A stretch of DNA of 64,000 nt. Origin: Gp6-AA40 sp963818645. Lineage in GTDB: Bacteria; Acidobacteriota; Vicinamibacteria; Vicinamibacterales; UBA2999. Location of the stretch: the NCBI GenBank assembly GCA_963818645.1, contig CAWFTF010000002.1, forward strand, positions 62,001 through 126,000, written 5' to 3'. Each line of letters begins with the position of its first letter. Position 1 is the first letter of the stretch. A model generated the notes under the pieces. That model was not told the origin of the DNA. It searched no databases and saw only the letters and a program-made list of their open reading frames with translations. Positions 1 to 8,789 of this stretch are shown in pieces. The position numbers and the translations under genes are program-made.

Positions 1-477
1 ATCCTGTTCGAGCGCATCACTGAGCGGCTGACGAGCGGCCAACTGGGAAGCCAGCGGTTGCTCGAGCCGATGCTCGTCGAGATGTCGGCTGCGGGACGTC
101 AGGCACTGGTCGGACACGCAGCGGAGCTCAGTCGACTCGGGTTCGAGGTTGAGGAGTTCGGCGGCGGTTCGCTGCGCGTCTCTGCCTTTCCGTCGCTGCT
201 CACACGCGAGGACTGCGACGTCGCGCTGCGCGCGCTCGCCGACGATCTCGAAGGACTGGATCGGGGATCGAAAGTCGAAGACGCGATCAAACGCATCGCA
301 GCGACGATGGCGTGTCACGCCGCAGTCAAGGCCAACTATCCACTGACGATGGAGAAGATGGCGCACATCCTGGAGGAACTCCGGCGCACGGCGTACTCGA
401 CGATCTGTCCGCACGGGCGGCCGGTGATGTTGCGCTTGACCCGACGCGAGGTCGAGAAGAATTTCCAGCGAATCTGA
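1..477 (+). CDS. mutL: DNA mismatch repair protein MutL, C-terminal part (5' truncated by window edge)
   Basis: The reading frame is open from base 1, so only the last 158 residues are present. It is the MutL C-terminal dimerisation/endonuclease domain. The first residues (ILFERI) fit the tail of the DQHA(X)2E(X)4E metal-binding motif, whose start lies outside the window. The ACHAAVK motif is at 310-330 and the family hallmark CPHGRP at 406-423, just before the C-terminus. MutL couples MutS mismatch recognition to strand incision. The CPHGRP motif indicates the nicking-competent type used by bacteria without MutH. A new gene begins 33 bp downstream. Confidence 0.93.
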   Translation: MLFERITERLTSGQLGSQRLLEPMLVEMSAAGRQALVGHAAELSRLGFEVEEFGGGSLRVSAFPSLLTREDCDVALRALADDLEGLDRGSKVEDAIKRIAATMACHAAVKANYPLTMEKMAHILEELRRTAYSTICPHGRPVMLRLTRREVEKNFQRI

Positions 478-481
478 GTCG

Positions 482-487
482 TATAAT
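482..487 (+). promoter_or_regulatory. possible -10 element (TATAAT)
   Basis: A perfect TATAAT followed by CCGCG lies 22 bp before the start at 510. The same TATAATCCGCG string precedes the DUF1080 gene at 57469. No good -35 is visible at 17 bp spacing, so this rests on the -10 match and its repetition at a second gene. Confidence 0.35.
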
Positions 488-509
488 CCGCGTCAGATTG
501 AGGCGCCCG

Positions 510-1313
510 ATGAGCAGATTGCGCATGTCGCTCCACTGGATCCTGTGGCTGACCGTTTCGGCGACGACAGCGCTGGTAGCGCAGCAACCCGCGCCGCCCG
601 GACTGCCGCCGCTATTTCTGCGTGAAGAGTGGCGCCAGCGCGATCGTCCACCCGATGCACCTGCGAACTTCGTCCCCGAGGCGGGAGTGACATCGGCCGC
701 CGTCACGAATCCAAGCCTCGAGTTGAAGCTCTACGATCCGAACACGAAGAGCGTGGCCGGTTACGAGAAACAGCCGCCGGCGGGATCGGTCGCGCGAGAC
801 TGGAGCGGGCCGGCCTGCATCCAACTTGCCGGCTATAACCAGAATCCACCGCCGAAAGATGTTGGCGCCGGCGCGCGGACGGATCCGCCAAATCTCTGGA
901 CTGGTGTCTGCCAGACGCCGGTCGCAGCGACTCTTCGCGACAAGAACAGCTACGTCGATCTGACAGGTCTCGCTCGAATCAAGTGGGTGACCCGCGTGTC
1001 TGGCTTTCACGTAGTGCGGCCCGTGGTGAAGCTTGCGGATGGCACGTGGCTCGTTGGCGACTACGGTGAAGGCGCACCGTCGAGCAATTCGACGCTGTTC
1101 CTCGAGTCCGAGTTCGCGGTCGCCTCGATTCGCTGGCTCACGCTCGACATCACGCGTGTCGTCACTCGAGGTCAGACGTGGGTCGAGAAACCTGACCTGA
1201 GTAGGGTGGACGAGATCGGTTTCGCGGATCTCCTGCCCGGCAGCGGCCATGGGTGGGGCGGCTTCGTAAACGTGGCAAGAATCGAGGTCTACGGAAAGCC
1301 AGTCCGGAGGTAG
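510..1313 (+). CDS. secreted protein of unknown function
   Basis: A 267-residue protein with a hydrophobic signal-peptide-like N-terminus (about residues 5-24, ending near LVAQQ), so probably exported. The ATG at 510 is preferred over an upstream in-frame ATG at 312, because 312 lies inside mutL and only the 510 start gives a signal peptide; an ATG at 525 is also possible. The rest is rich in beta-type segments (for example VDLTGLARIKWVTRVSGF) and ends with VNVARIEVYGK. The look is that of a beta-sandwich or carbohydrate-binding fold, but I do not recognise a named family. It stands between mutL and a convergent SnoaL-like gene. Confidence 0.7.
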   Translation: MSRLRMSLHWILWLTVSATTALVAQQPAPPGLPPLFLREEWRQRDRPPDAPANFVPEAGVTSAAVTNPSLELKLYDPNTKSVAGYEKQPPAGSVARDWSGPACIQLAGYNQNPPPKDVGAGARTDPPNLWTGVCQTPVAATLRDKNSYVDLTGLARIKWVTRVSGFHVVRPVVKLADGTWLVGDYGEGAPSSNSTLFLESEFAVASIRWLTLDITRVVTRGQTWVEKPDLSRVDEIGFADLLPGSGHGWGGFVNVARIEVYGKPVRR

Positions 1314-1325
1314 CGCGATGGCTAC

Positions 1326-1673
1326 CTACTTGAGCGTCGAACCCGCGATGATCTGCCATCGTCCATCGCGCTTGAGCCAGACCCGCATGAACTTGATCGT
1401 TCCGGTGAACTGCGGCCCCTCGTAGTGCCCTTCGCACGTCAGCACGACAGCTGGACCGTGCTCCACGAACGTGCCGTATTTCATGTCGACCTTCGTAAAC
1501 TTCTGCCCCTTGCCGGAGCCGGGGCGGTGCGCTTCGACGACTCGCGTCTTGAGCTGCATCCCATCCAGGACGACATCGTCCGCCAGATGCTCCTCGAAGA
1601 ACGCAGGGTCGGGGCCAAGCTCCGCTTGGCGTAAACGCTCCTCCAAGTGCATGATCTCTTCCCGTGTGCTCAT
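1326..1673 (-). CDS. SnoaL/DUF4440-like (NTF2 fold) protein
   Basis: A 115-residue protein with the length and pattern of the NTF2-like DUF4440/SnoaL family. An N-terminal helix (MSTREEIMHLEERLRQAEL) is followed by FFEEHLADDVVLDG, then strands ending in VWLKRDGRWQIIAGS, the usual closing motif. Members form a cone-shaped pocket and may be small hydrolases or isomerases or simply bind ligands; nothing here fixes a substrate. It is convergent with the preceding secreted protein (12 bp apart) and divergent from the next hydrolase. ATG start. Confidence 0.8.
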   Translation of the reverse strand: MSTREEIMHLEERLRQAELGPDPAFFEEHLADDVVLDGMQLKTRVVEAHRPGSGKGQKFTKVDMKYGTFVEHGPAVVLTCEGHYEGPQFTGTIKFMRVWLKRDGRWQIIAGSTLK

Positions 1674-1756
1674 CGGGTCACCTCATCTCGATGCGTGACC
1701 GATTGTGCATCCGACATGCCAGCATGAGACGACATTCGCCGACCTCAGGAGACGTT

Positions 1757-2581
1757 ATGCGACGACTGATCTGGACCCTTGCGATCGGCCTCTGCCTCGC
1801 GGCGCCGCTCTCGGCCGCCACCGTTGACGGCCTCTCGATCCATTCCTCGACGACCGGAACCGGCCAGGCCACGGTGATCTTCATTCACGGGTGGACGTGC
1901 GACTCGTCGTCGTGGACCTCGCAGGTGCCGGCGTTCGCCAAGAAGTACCGCGTTGTGACGGTCGATCTGCCGGGACATGGAAAGAGCGCGTCGCCGAAGG
2001 ACGGAAAGCTCTCGATGGGGTTGTTCGCGCGCGCGGTGGAGGCCGTGCGGGCCGAAACGAAGGCCGACAGAGTCGTGCTCGTCGGTCACAGTATGGGTGC
2101 GCCAGTAATCCGTGAGTACGCACGACTGTATCCGGAGCACGTGGCCGGACTGGTCGCTGTTGATGGCCCGCTCGACCTTCGCGGATTTCCGCCACCGAAC
2201 TTCCAGCAGCCGCCGCCGATGGTCGGGCCCGAGGGCGTCAAGGCGCGCGAGAAAATGATTCGCGGCATGTTCACCCCGCAAACGCCACAGCCGCTTCAGG
2301 AGCACATTCTCAAGATGATGCTGGGAACCTCTGAAGCCACAGCCAATGGCGCCATGGCCGCCGTCTTCGATTCGTCGCTGTCGAAGACCGACGTCATCAA
2401 GGCGCCGGCGCTCTCGGTGTACGCCGGCACAGCACAGATGCCCGATGCGAAGGTCATGAAGGAAGTGCTGCCGAACTCCGAGGTGACGCAGGTTGCCGGC
2501 ACCGGACATTTCGTGATGATGGAGAAGCCGGAGGAGTTCAACCGCGTGCTGACCTCCTTCCTTGACAAGATCAAGTACTGA
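1757..2581 (+). CDS. secreted alpha/beta hydrolase
   Basis: A 274-residue alpha/beta-hydrolase fold enzyme. A signal peptide (residues 1-20, ending LSAAT) points to export. The oxyanion motif HGW is at 44-46, the nucleophile elbow GHSMG at 110-114 (Ser112) and the catalytic His at about 251 in GTGHFVMMEKP. The ATG at 1757 has a purine-rich AGGAGA ribosome site. An in-frame start at 1664 would overlap the divergent SnoaL gene and hide the signal peptide. The substrate is not predictable; esterase or lactonase activity is typical. The gamma-glutamyltransferase gene starts 4 bp later, so the two are probably co-transcribed. Confidence 0.9.
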   Translation: MRRLIWTLAIGLCLAAPLSAATVDGLSIHSSTTGTGQATVIFIHGWTCDSSSWTSQVPAFAKKYRVVTVDLPGHGKSASPKDGKLSMGLFARAVEAVRAETKADRVVLVGHSMGAPVIREYARLYPEHVAGLVAVDGPLDLRGFPPPNFQQPPPMVGPEGVKAREKMIRGMFTPQTPQPLQEHILKMMLGTSEATANGAMAAVFDSSLSKTDVIKAPALSVYAGTAQMPDAKVMKEVLPNSEVTQVAGTGHFVMMEKPEEFNRVLTSFLDKIKY

Positions 2582-2585
2582 AGGC

Positions 2586-4442
2586 ATGAGGAGGGGTTGG
2601 CTCACTCTCGTCGCGTCGCTCGTTGCGTTACTCGCGCACGCGGTCGCTCCGCGTGCGCAGTCGCCGGTCCAGTCGTGCGACTCGAAGCCGACGCCTTCCT
2701 GGTGTAGCGCCGTTCCCGGCGATCGCGCCGAGGGTTGGCTGTCGCAGCGCCGCTCCGAAGTGATGGCGCGCAACGGCATGGTGGCGAGCAGCCAGCCGCT
2801 CGCGGTCCAGGCCGGTGTCGACGTGTTGAGACGCGGCGGCAACGCGATCGATGCCGCCGTTGCGACGGCTGCCGTCCTCAGCGTCGTGGAGCCCATGAAC
2901 GTTGGGCCGGCTGGCGATCTGTTCGCCATCGTCTACATCGCCGCAGAGAAGAAACTGTATGCGCTCAACGCGAGTGGAAAGGCGCCAAGCGGCCAGACAC
3001 TCGCTCGTATGAACGCGGCAGGCTACAGATGGAACCCCGACAACTGGGGGCCGGGGTCAGGCATGCCACCCGGCGGTATCCTGACCGTCACGGTCCCCGG
3101 CGCGGTCTGGGGATGGGAAGAGGTGCTGCGCCGTTTCGGGACGATGACGTTCACCGAGACGCTGCAGCCAGCCATCGACTACGCGGAACAGGGATTCCCG
3201 ATCTCAGAACGCATCGCATCCGACTGGCGCCTCCCGCGTGGACTGTCGCCGGCACCGGGTGATCCACGTGGATGTTGCACGCAGATCGATCCCGATTCGA
3301 TTGCCACGTGGTACATCGATGGCAAACCGCCAGCTGCGGGGCACGTCCATCACAACCCCGGTCTCGCGAAGTTGTTTCGCATCCTTCAGCAGAGAGGCCG
3401 TGCCGGCTTCTACGAAGGCAACGTTGCGTCCGCAATCGTCGCAAAGTCCAGCGCACTCGGCGGGACGATGACCACGGCCGACCTCGCCGGCTATACGGGT
3501 CAGTGGATGGACGTGGCGACGACGAACTATCACGGCTACGACGTGGCGACGCTGCCGCCGCCCGCACAGACGTGGGCCACGGACGAGATGCTGAACATTC
3601 TCGAGAGCTGCGTACCCGTGTGGGCCCCGGGTGAGACGCTTGCCTCGCTCGGTCCCTCGAATCCCAAGTACTGGCACTTCCTCGTCGAGGCGAAGAAGCT
3701 GGCGTACGGTGACCTCTACGCCTACAACGCCGATCCCGATTTCGCCAAGGTGCCGATCGATCGACTGCTGTCGAAACCGTACGCCGCGTCGCTCTGCAGC
3801 CGGGTCGATCCCGAGCGTGCGTCGCGACCCGCTGCCGTTGGCCGCGCCGACTCGAGCGGCGACACGATCGTGCTGTCCACGGCAGACCGATCCGGCAATA
3901 TGGTGGCGTGGGTGAACAGCCTGTTTGACAGCTTTGGTTCGGGTATCACTGTGCCGGGATACGGCATCACGCTGCACAATCGCGGTGCACTGTTCTCGCT
4001 CGATCCGAAAAGCCCGAACGCGATCGCGCCAGGGAAGCGTCCCTTCAATACGCTGTCGGCCGGATTCGTGCGGCAGAACAATCAGCCGCTGATGACCGTG
4101 ACGCTGATGGGCGGCGACATGCAGGCGCAGGGCATTGCCCAGGTGCTCGTCAACGTGCTCGATCTCGGTGCGAACGTCCAGGCCGCCAGCGACATGGCTC
4201 GCTTCCGTCACGCGCAGGTGCCCAACGTCCTCAGCATGGAGTCTCCGCTGTTTCGCCTGGTGGGTGCGCGCCTGAAGGCGATGGGGCATGACGTCCGATC
4301 GGTGGGGGGCAGCATCGTGGGGGGCTATCAGGCGATCATGTTCACTCCAGACGCGGATGCCGCAGGACTGTCGCCGGGCATTGGCGGTTTCTATAGGGCG
4401 GGATCGGACCATCGTAAGGATGGCCAGGCTGCGGGGTTCTGA
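2586..4442 (+). CDS. ggt: gamma-glutamyltransferase
   Basis: A 618-residue precursor of the N-terminal nucleophile hydrolase family, which cleaves gamma-glutamyl bonds such as those of glutathione. A signal peptide (MRRGWLTLVASLVALLAHA) predicts a periplasmic enzyme. Family landmarks are NGMVASSQPLAV near the N-terminus, DAAVATAAVLSVVEPMNVG, FGSGI, and the oxyanion motif GGD at 509-511. The autoprocessing site, usually TTHxS, reads DTIVLS (426-431), so the nucleophile is probably Thr427 but is less certain than usual. The start follows the upstream stop by 4 bp, and the stop overlaps the next ATG (TGATG), indicating an operon with the hydrolase and DUF5996 genes. Confidence 0.92.
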   Translation: MRRGWLTLVASLVALLAHAVAPRAQSPVQSCDSKPTPSWCSAVPGDRAEGWLSQRRSEVMARNGMVASSQPLAVQAGVDVLRRGGNAIDAAVATAAVLSVVEPMNVGPAGDLFAIVYIAAEKKLYALNASGKAPSGQTLARMNAAGYRWNPDNWGPGSGMPPGGILTVTVPGAVWGWEEVLRRFGTMTFTETLQPAIDYAEQGFPISERIASDWRLPRGLSPAPGDPRGCCTQIDPDSIATWYIDGKPPAAGHVHHNPGLAKLFRILQQRGRAGFYEGNVASAIVAKSSALGGTMTTADLAGYTGQWMDVATTNYHGYDVATLPPPAQTWATDEMLNILESCVPVWAPGETLASLGPSNPKYWHFLVEAKKLAYGDLYAYNADPDFAKVPIDRLLSKPYAASLCSRVDPERASRPAAVGRADSSGDTIVLSTADRSGNMVAWVNSLFDSFGSGITVPGYGITLHNRGALFSLDPKSPNAIAPGKRPFNTLSAGFVRQNNQPLMTVTLMGGDMQAQGIAQVLVNVLDLGANVQAASDMARFRHAQVPNVLSMESPLFRLVGARLKAMGHDVRSVGGSIVGGYQAIMFTPDADAAGLSPGIGGFYRAGSDHRKDGQAAGF

Positions 4443-5377
4443 TGTCTGAACGAACGGCCGCATGGCCTGACCTTCCGCTGGCCGCATGGCAGGATACCTT
4501 CGCCACCCTGCATCTCTGGACGCAGATCGTCGGGAAGATCCGTCTCGTCAAGTCGCCGTGGCTCAATCATTCCTGGCACACGACTCTCTACGTCACGTCG
4601 CGAGGGCTGACCACGTCGCCGATTCCGGACGGAAGACGGACGTTCGAGCTGGAGTTCGATTTCACAGCACATCGACTCGAGCTTCGATCGAGTGACGGCC
4701 GCCGCGAAGAGGTTCCACTTCGTGCACAGAGTGTCGCCGTGTTTCACAGTCTGGTGATAGAAGCGCTGCGGCGTCTCGACATCGAGGTGCGCATCTCGCG
4801 AAAGCCGTCGGAGCTCGTCGATCCGATCCCGTTTGCCGAGGACGAGACGCATCGCTCGTACGACGCTGAGTACGTGCATCGATTCTGGCGAGCGCTCGTC
4901 CAGGCCGATCGTGTGTTCAAGATTTTCCGGGCGCGCTTTATCGGCAAGGCGAGCCCGGTTCACTTCTTCTGGGGTGCGGGCGATCTGGCGGTCACGCGCT
5001 TCTCGGGACGCAGAGCCCCCGAGCATCCCGGTGGCATTCCCAATCTTCCGGACTGGGTGACGCGCGAGGCGTACTCACACGAAGTCAGCAGCTGCGGGTT
5101 CTGGCCGGGCGGCGGGGCGATCGATTACCCGGCGTTCTATTCGTATGCCTATCCGGCGCCTGCGGGATTCGCCGAGGCACGCGTCGAGCCTGAGGGTGCG
5201 TTCTACAGCAAGGACTACGGCGAGTTCATCCTGCCGTACGATCGCGTGGCGCGGGCGGCGTCGCCGGATGAGACGCTGCTGGAATTTCTTCAGTCCACGT
5301 ATGAAGCGGCGGCGACGCTGGCCGCCTGGGATCGCTCGGCTCTGGAAAGCGATTTGTCAGTAGGCAGTAAGCAGTAG
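4442..5377 (+). CDS. DUF5996 family protein
   Basis: A 311-residue cytosolic-looking protein matching the DUF5996 family in length and motifs: WPDLPLAAWQDTFATLHLW at the N-terminus, WLNHSWHTTLYVTSRGLTT, FDFTAHRLEL, and a late FWPGGG segment. Function is unknown. It is translationally coupled to ggt by a TGATG overlap. The last codons (VGSKQ) and the TAG stop are supplied by the heptamer array that begins at 5360, so the native C-terminus may once have been slightly different. Confidence 0.88.
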   Translation: MSERTAAWPDLPLAAWQDTFATLHLWTQIVGKIRLVKSPWLNHSWHTTLYVTSRGLTTSPIPDGRRTFELEFDFTAHRLELRSSDGRREEVPLRAQSVAVFHSLVIEALRRLDIEVRISRKPSELVDPIPFAEDETHRSYDAEYVHRFWRALVQADRVFKIFRARFIGKASPVHFFWGAGDLAVTRFSGRRAPEHPGGIPNLPDWVTREAYSHEVSSCGFWPGGGAIDYPAFYSYAYPAPAGFAEARVEPEGAFYSKDYGEFILPYDRVARAASPDETLLEFLQSTYEAAATLAAWDRSALESDLSVGSKQ

Positions 5378-5395
5378 GCGGTAGGCGGTAGGCGG
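5360..5395 (+). repeat. heptamer array, GTAGGCR family
   Basis: Five consecutive 7-bp units: GTAGGCA, GTAAGCA and three GTAGGCG. Unit differences are A/G transitions only. The third unit contains the TAG stop of the DUF5996 gene, and the array ends 5 bp before the ATG of the next gene at 5400. Confidence 0.9.
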
Positions 5396-5399
5396 AGTC

Positions 5400-5870
5400 A
5401 TGAACACGTTCGCGAAGCTCAATCTGAAAGACCAGAGCGACATCGTGATCGTGAATGCGCCGGAGAGTTTCGAGCGCGAAATCGCGTCGCTGAAAGGCGT
5501 CACGGTGCGCCGCTCGATGTCCGAGGTGAAGCAGGTGGACTTCTCCCTGAGCTTTGTCACGAAACAAAAAGAGGTCGACGCGCTGGCAAAGACCGTCGGC
5601 CGCAAAGCGGCCGGCGACGCGATCGTCTGGCTTGCCTACCCGAAGAAGAGCTCCACGAAGTACGTCTGCGAGTTCAATCGGGACAGCGGATGGCCATCGA
5701 TGGGGGAGGCGGGTTTCGAGCCCGTACGCATGGTGGCGATCGACGAAGACTGGTCAGCGCTGCGCTTCCGTCGCGCCGAGTTCATCAAGAACATGACGCG
5801 GCCTGAGCAGTATAGGTACGCCTCTCATTCCAAAACCACGAAGACCACGAAAAGTACAAAGAAAAAATAG
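5400..5870 (+). CDS. DUF3052-like protein
   Basis: A 156-residue protein. The N-terminal part (FAKLNLKDQSDIVIVNAPE, then a strand-helix pattern, AGDAIVWLAYPKKSS, and a GWPSMGEAGFEPVRMVAIDE segment) resembles the DUF3052 family; function unknown. The last about 12 residues (KTTKTTKSTKKK) are encoded by a 9-bp-period inverted repeat and are almost certainly not part of the original fold. The gene overlaps the 3' end of the convergent hydrolase. ATG start with a GGCGGAG purine tract 3 bp upstream, itself part of the heptamer array. Confidence 0.75.
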   Translation: MNTFAKLNLKDQSDIVIVNAPESFEREIASLKGVTVRRSMSEVKQVDFSLSFVTKQKEVDALAKTVGRKAAGDAIVWLAYPKKSSTKYVCEFNRDSGWPSMGEAGFEPVRMVAIDEDWSALRFRRAEFIKNMTRPEQYRYASHSKTTKTTKSTKKK

Positions 5871-7327
5871 ATCTTTCGTGTCCTTCGTGAACTTCGTGGT
5901 TAAAAGGCAACCGTTTGCTGCAGCGTCAGCGAGCACCACGCTCCGATAGACCGGCAGGAACCAACCTTGCTTCGTCGCCTCATCGAGGCTGCGCTCGACG
6001 CGTTTCATGTAGTCCTTCTTGTCCTTGTACAGCTTTTTCAGATCCGCCTGCGAGAACGCCATCTCGTAGCCCGCCAGGCCGCAGAGTTGATTCTGTGCTG
6101 CTTCACCGCGCACGGCGACAAAGGGGTGCGCGTTCTGGATGGGAGGGACGGCGCCTTCGTTACGCACGCCGTACTTCTTCACGGGCACGTCTACGTACGC
6201 ATTCCTGATCCCACCGCGCGCGTTACCGTGCTCGTCGAGCGCCATCAGCGAGCCGTCGTTGATGACGTTGCGATCGACGAGGATGCGATCGGCCTTCGGC
6301 GGCACGTGCCCTTATCCACCCACTGCCAGAGATGGTTGAGCGCGACGGACATATACGCCGCGAGCGGGAATCGGCTGATTGGAAGCTTGCAGGGGTTCGG
6401 GTAGTACGCGGCGGCGTCGCGCGAGTCGATGTGCGCCATGCCGGGGAACTCGTAGACGCGGAACTGATCGCCCGGCGCATCGCCGTCCTGGCGCGCCGTC
6501 GCCGTGCCGCTCATCACCTCCGTCATCGTCGGCACCTGAATCATCGGCACGTCGATCTGTCGAATGGTGGCGCCTGTGCTCGTCGGCAGGAAGCCGTCGT
6601 AGATCGGCTTCATGTCGGAGAGACGAAGCACCATGTGCGCGGGCAGATAGTTGATGAGTGCCGCCGCCGACGCTGACGTGCCGGCGAGGATCATGTTGCG
6701 AACGGGAAGTGCGGCCAGCGGGTTCCCCGGTTGTTTCGACTTCATCAGCGCGCCGACCTGAGCGAGGATCTCGGCCGCCTGTCCCGCTCCTACCTGCAGA
6801 CTCTTGTAGCGTTCGGAGTTGAACTCCGCGAACGGGACGCTCGTGCTCGTCAGGATGTCGAGCCCGACATGTCCCGTCGTCATCGAGTAGGCGTGCGTGA
6901 AGTGAAACATCCACGCGTTGCCGCTCGGATGCATCGACTCCGCAAGCACGAGGCCGCTGAACTTCGATGAATCGGCCGGCCGGCGGATGACGATGCGCGT
7001 GGTGTAGGGCTGACCGTTCGCTGTGCCGGAGACGAAGTATTCGTGCGCCTCGTACTTGAAGTGCGCCATATCGTCACCAGGCTTGAGCTCCATCAGTGAT
7101 TCGAAGATCGGACCCGGCCCGGTGATCTCAGCGGAGATGGTGGGCAGAGGCGCGGCCACCGGTGTCGCGGGCAGATTGATCTCAGGACCCGGACCGCCCC
7201 CACGACGCCCCTGGCCACCCTGACCGGCTTGGCCACCCCGTCCCTCACGAGTCGGAATGGCGGTCTGGGCAAGAACCGTTGCGAAGCTGAGCACGGTGAC
7301 GAGAAGAGCCACTCCAAGTCGAAGCAT
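5754..7327 (-). CDS. secreted alpha/beta-hydrolase-type protein, frameshifted
   Basis: A signal peptide (MLRLGVALLVTVLSFATVLAQ) is followed by a Gly-rich linker and a long domain with PGDDMAHFKYEAHEYFVSG and GTSASAAALINYL. It resembles the large secreted alpha/beta-hydrolase-domain proteins common in Acidobacteria and Proteobacteria. The frame is lost near 6308 (DKGT then CRRR) and resumes one base away with VPPKADRILVDRN, continuing to the end, so a single-base indel splits an otherwise full-length gene. The ATG at 7327 overlaps the rarA stop. The C-terminus runs through the 9-bp repeat and into the convergent gene; the original end was probably near 5905. Confidence 0.75.
5834..5901 (+). 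repeat. 9-bp-period inverted repeat (AACCACGAA / TTCGTGGTT)
   Basis: Left arm: AACCACGAA, GACCACGAA, AAGTACAAA (5834-5860). Right arm: TTCGTGTCC, TTCGTGAAC, TTCGTGGTT (5875-5901). The arms are near complements and can fold into a hairpin around an A-rich loop. The element lies between convergent genes and encodes the C-terminal tails of both. Confidence 0.85.
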
Positions 7328-8718
7328 CACTTTTGACCTTTACCTTTTGACCTTTGCCCTTGCTTGTATTGCTCCCAGGCATCCAGTCTTCGTTTGATCT
7401 CTTTCTCGAAGCCGCGTTCGGTTGGCCGGTAGTACGTCTTGTCTGCGAGCGATGGCGGCAGGCACTCCATGCCGGTCACCGCATCGGGGTCGTCGTGCGC
7501 GTACTGGTAGCCCTTCCCGTACTCCAGCTGTTTCATCAACTTCGTCGGTGCATTTCGCAGATGCAGTGGCACCGGCTCGGCGGCTTGGGTATGCGCGTCT
7601 GCGGCTGCCGCATTGTATGCGGTGTAGACCGCGTTGCTCTTGGGTGCGGTTGCCAGGTAGATGGCCGCCTGTGCGAGCGCCGTGTTGCCCTCGGGCATGC
7701 CGATGAAATGTGCCGCGTCCTTGGCCGCGACCGCGACGATCAACGCCTGGGGATCGGCGATACCGATGTCTTCCGATGCGAATCGAACGAGACGACGGGC
7801 GATGTAGAGCGGATCTTCGCCGGCTTCCAGCATCCGGGCAACCCAGTAGATCGCGGCGTCAGGGTCGCTGTTGCGCATCGACTTGTGCAGCGCCGAGATC
7901 AGGTTGTAGTGCTCTTCGCCGCCCTTGTCGTAGAGCAGCGCGCGGCGCTGGATCGACTGCTCGAGTTGGGGCATGCCCAACTGCCGCACGCATGTCTCCG
8001 GATCCATCGGCGCTGAGGCTGCTGCGAACTCCAACAGGTTGAGCGCCGATCGCGCATCGCCGTTGGCGAATTGTGCGATGGCCACGATGGCCTCGTCCGA
8101 GACGCTGATCTCCGTCGAGCCGAGACCACGCTCGGTGTCGGCAAGCGCGCGACGCAGGATCTGCTCGACAGCATCACTCGTCAGTGGTTGGAGGACGAAC
8201 ACTTTCGAGCGTGAGAGCAGCGCCGCGTTGACCTCGAACGACGGGTTCTCGGTGGTCGCGCCGATGAGCACGATGTCGCCGGCTTCGACTCGCGGCAGGA
8301 ACGCATCCTGTTGCGCCTTGTTGAATCGATGAATCTCGTCGACGAAGACGATCGTGCGACGTCCCGTTCGCCGCCGGCGGTCTTGCGCCGCGGCCATGAC
8401 CTCTTTGATTTCTTTGATGCCCGCCAGCACCGCACTGAAAGGGACGAAGTGCGCCTGCGTCAGCTCTGCGATGATCCGCGCGAGCGTCGTCTTGCCGGTG
8501 CCAGGAGGTCCCCAGAGGATGATCGACTGCAGCAGGTCGCGTTCGATTGCCTCGCGCAGCGGTTTGCCGGGGCTCAGGATCTCATCCTGGCCGACGAGGT
8601 CGTCGAGCGTTCGCGGCCGCACCCGCTCTGCCAGGGGAGTGCCGGCCGCAGAAGTTCCCGATCCGAGCAACTCCTGTGCGGCTCGCTCGTCGTCTTCGTC
8701 CGCAAATAATGAGCTCAA
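7327..8718 (-). CDS. rarA: replication-associated recombination protein A (AAA ATPase)
   Basis: A 463-residue RarA/MgsA/WRNIP1 ATPase, which acts at stalled replication forks and interacts with SSB. LAERVRPRTLDDLVGQ is the family opening. Walker A GPPGTGKT is at 70-77, Walker B VFVDEIHRF with D127-E128, sensor GATTENPSF, and the C-terminal tetramerisation region contains LHKSMRNSDPDAAIYWVARML. The start is TTG at 8718: an in-frame TAG lies immediately upstream, and no ATG precedes the conserved region. The C-terminal tail is repeat-encoded. The downstream hydrolase overlaps it by TGATG. Confidence 0.95.
   Translation of the reverse strand: MSSLFADEDDERAAQELLGSGTSAAGTPLAERVRPRTLDDLVGQDEILSPGKPLREAIERDLLQSIILWGPPGTGKTTLARIIAELTQAHFVPFSAVLAGIKEIKEVMAAAQDRRRRTGRRTIVFVDEIHRFNKAQQDAFLPRVEAGDIVLIGATTENPSFEVNAALLSRSKVFVLQPLTSDAVEQILRRALADTERGLGSTEISVSDEAIVAIAQFANGDARSALNLLEFAAASAPMDPETCVRQLGMPQLEQSIQRRALLYDKGGEEHYNLISALHKSMRNSDPDAAIYWVARMLEAGEDPLYIARRLVRFASEDIGIADPQALIVAVAAKDAAHFIGMPEGNTALAQAAIYLATAPKSNAVYTAYNAAAADAHTQAAEPVPLHLRNAPTKLMKQLEYGKGYQYAHDDPDAVTGMECLPPSLADKTYYRPTERGFEKEIKRRLDAWEQYKQGQRSKGKGQK
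7330..7362 (+). repeat. heptamer array, CTTTTGA/CCTTTRC family
   Basis: Four to five 7-bp units (CTTTTGA, CCTTTAC, CTTTTGA, CCTTTGC). On the minus strand they encode the last residues of RarA (QRSKGKGQK), so the array extends that protein; the rarA TGA falls at the array edge. Confidence 0.8.
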
Positions 8719-8724
8719 CTACGG

Positions 8725-8780
8725 ACTCCCAAATTCCAACCCCCAATTCCCAAAGTCGAGAGCCCAGAGACCAGAGTCGC
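8725..8780 (+). repeat. heptamer array, ACTCCCA/GAGNCCA family
   Basis: Eight consecutive 7-bp units (ACTCCCA, AATTCCA, ACCCCCA, ATTCCCA, AAGTCGA, GAGCCCA, GAGACCA, GAGTCGC). It fills almost all the space between the rRNA methyltransferase stop (8790) and the rarA start (8718), so rarA must use a ribosome site inside the repeat or be translated by coupling. Confidence 0.85.
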
Positions 8781-8789
8781 GAGGAGCGT

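Noticed and set aside
1745..2929. 394-codon minus-strand open frame
   Set aside because: Antisense of the alpha/beta hydrolase and ggt 5' end; no motifs, and the plus-strand proteins are convincing.
3204..4487. 427-codon minus-strand open frame
   Set aside because: Antisense shadow of ggt with Arg/His-rich composition and no recognisable motif.
5834..5901. Rho-independent terminator
   Set aside because: The arms can pair, but the element is AT-rich with 9-bp internal periodicity and is read through by both genes; treated as a repeat, though termination is not excluded.
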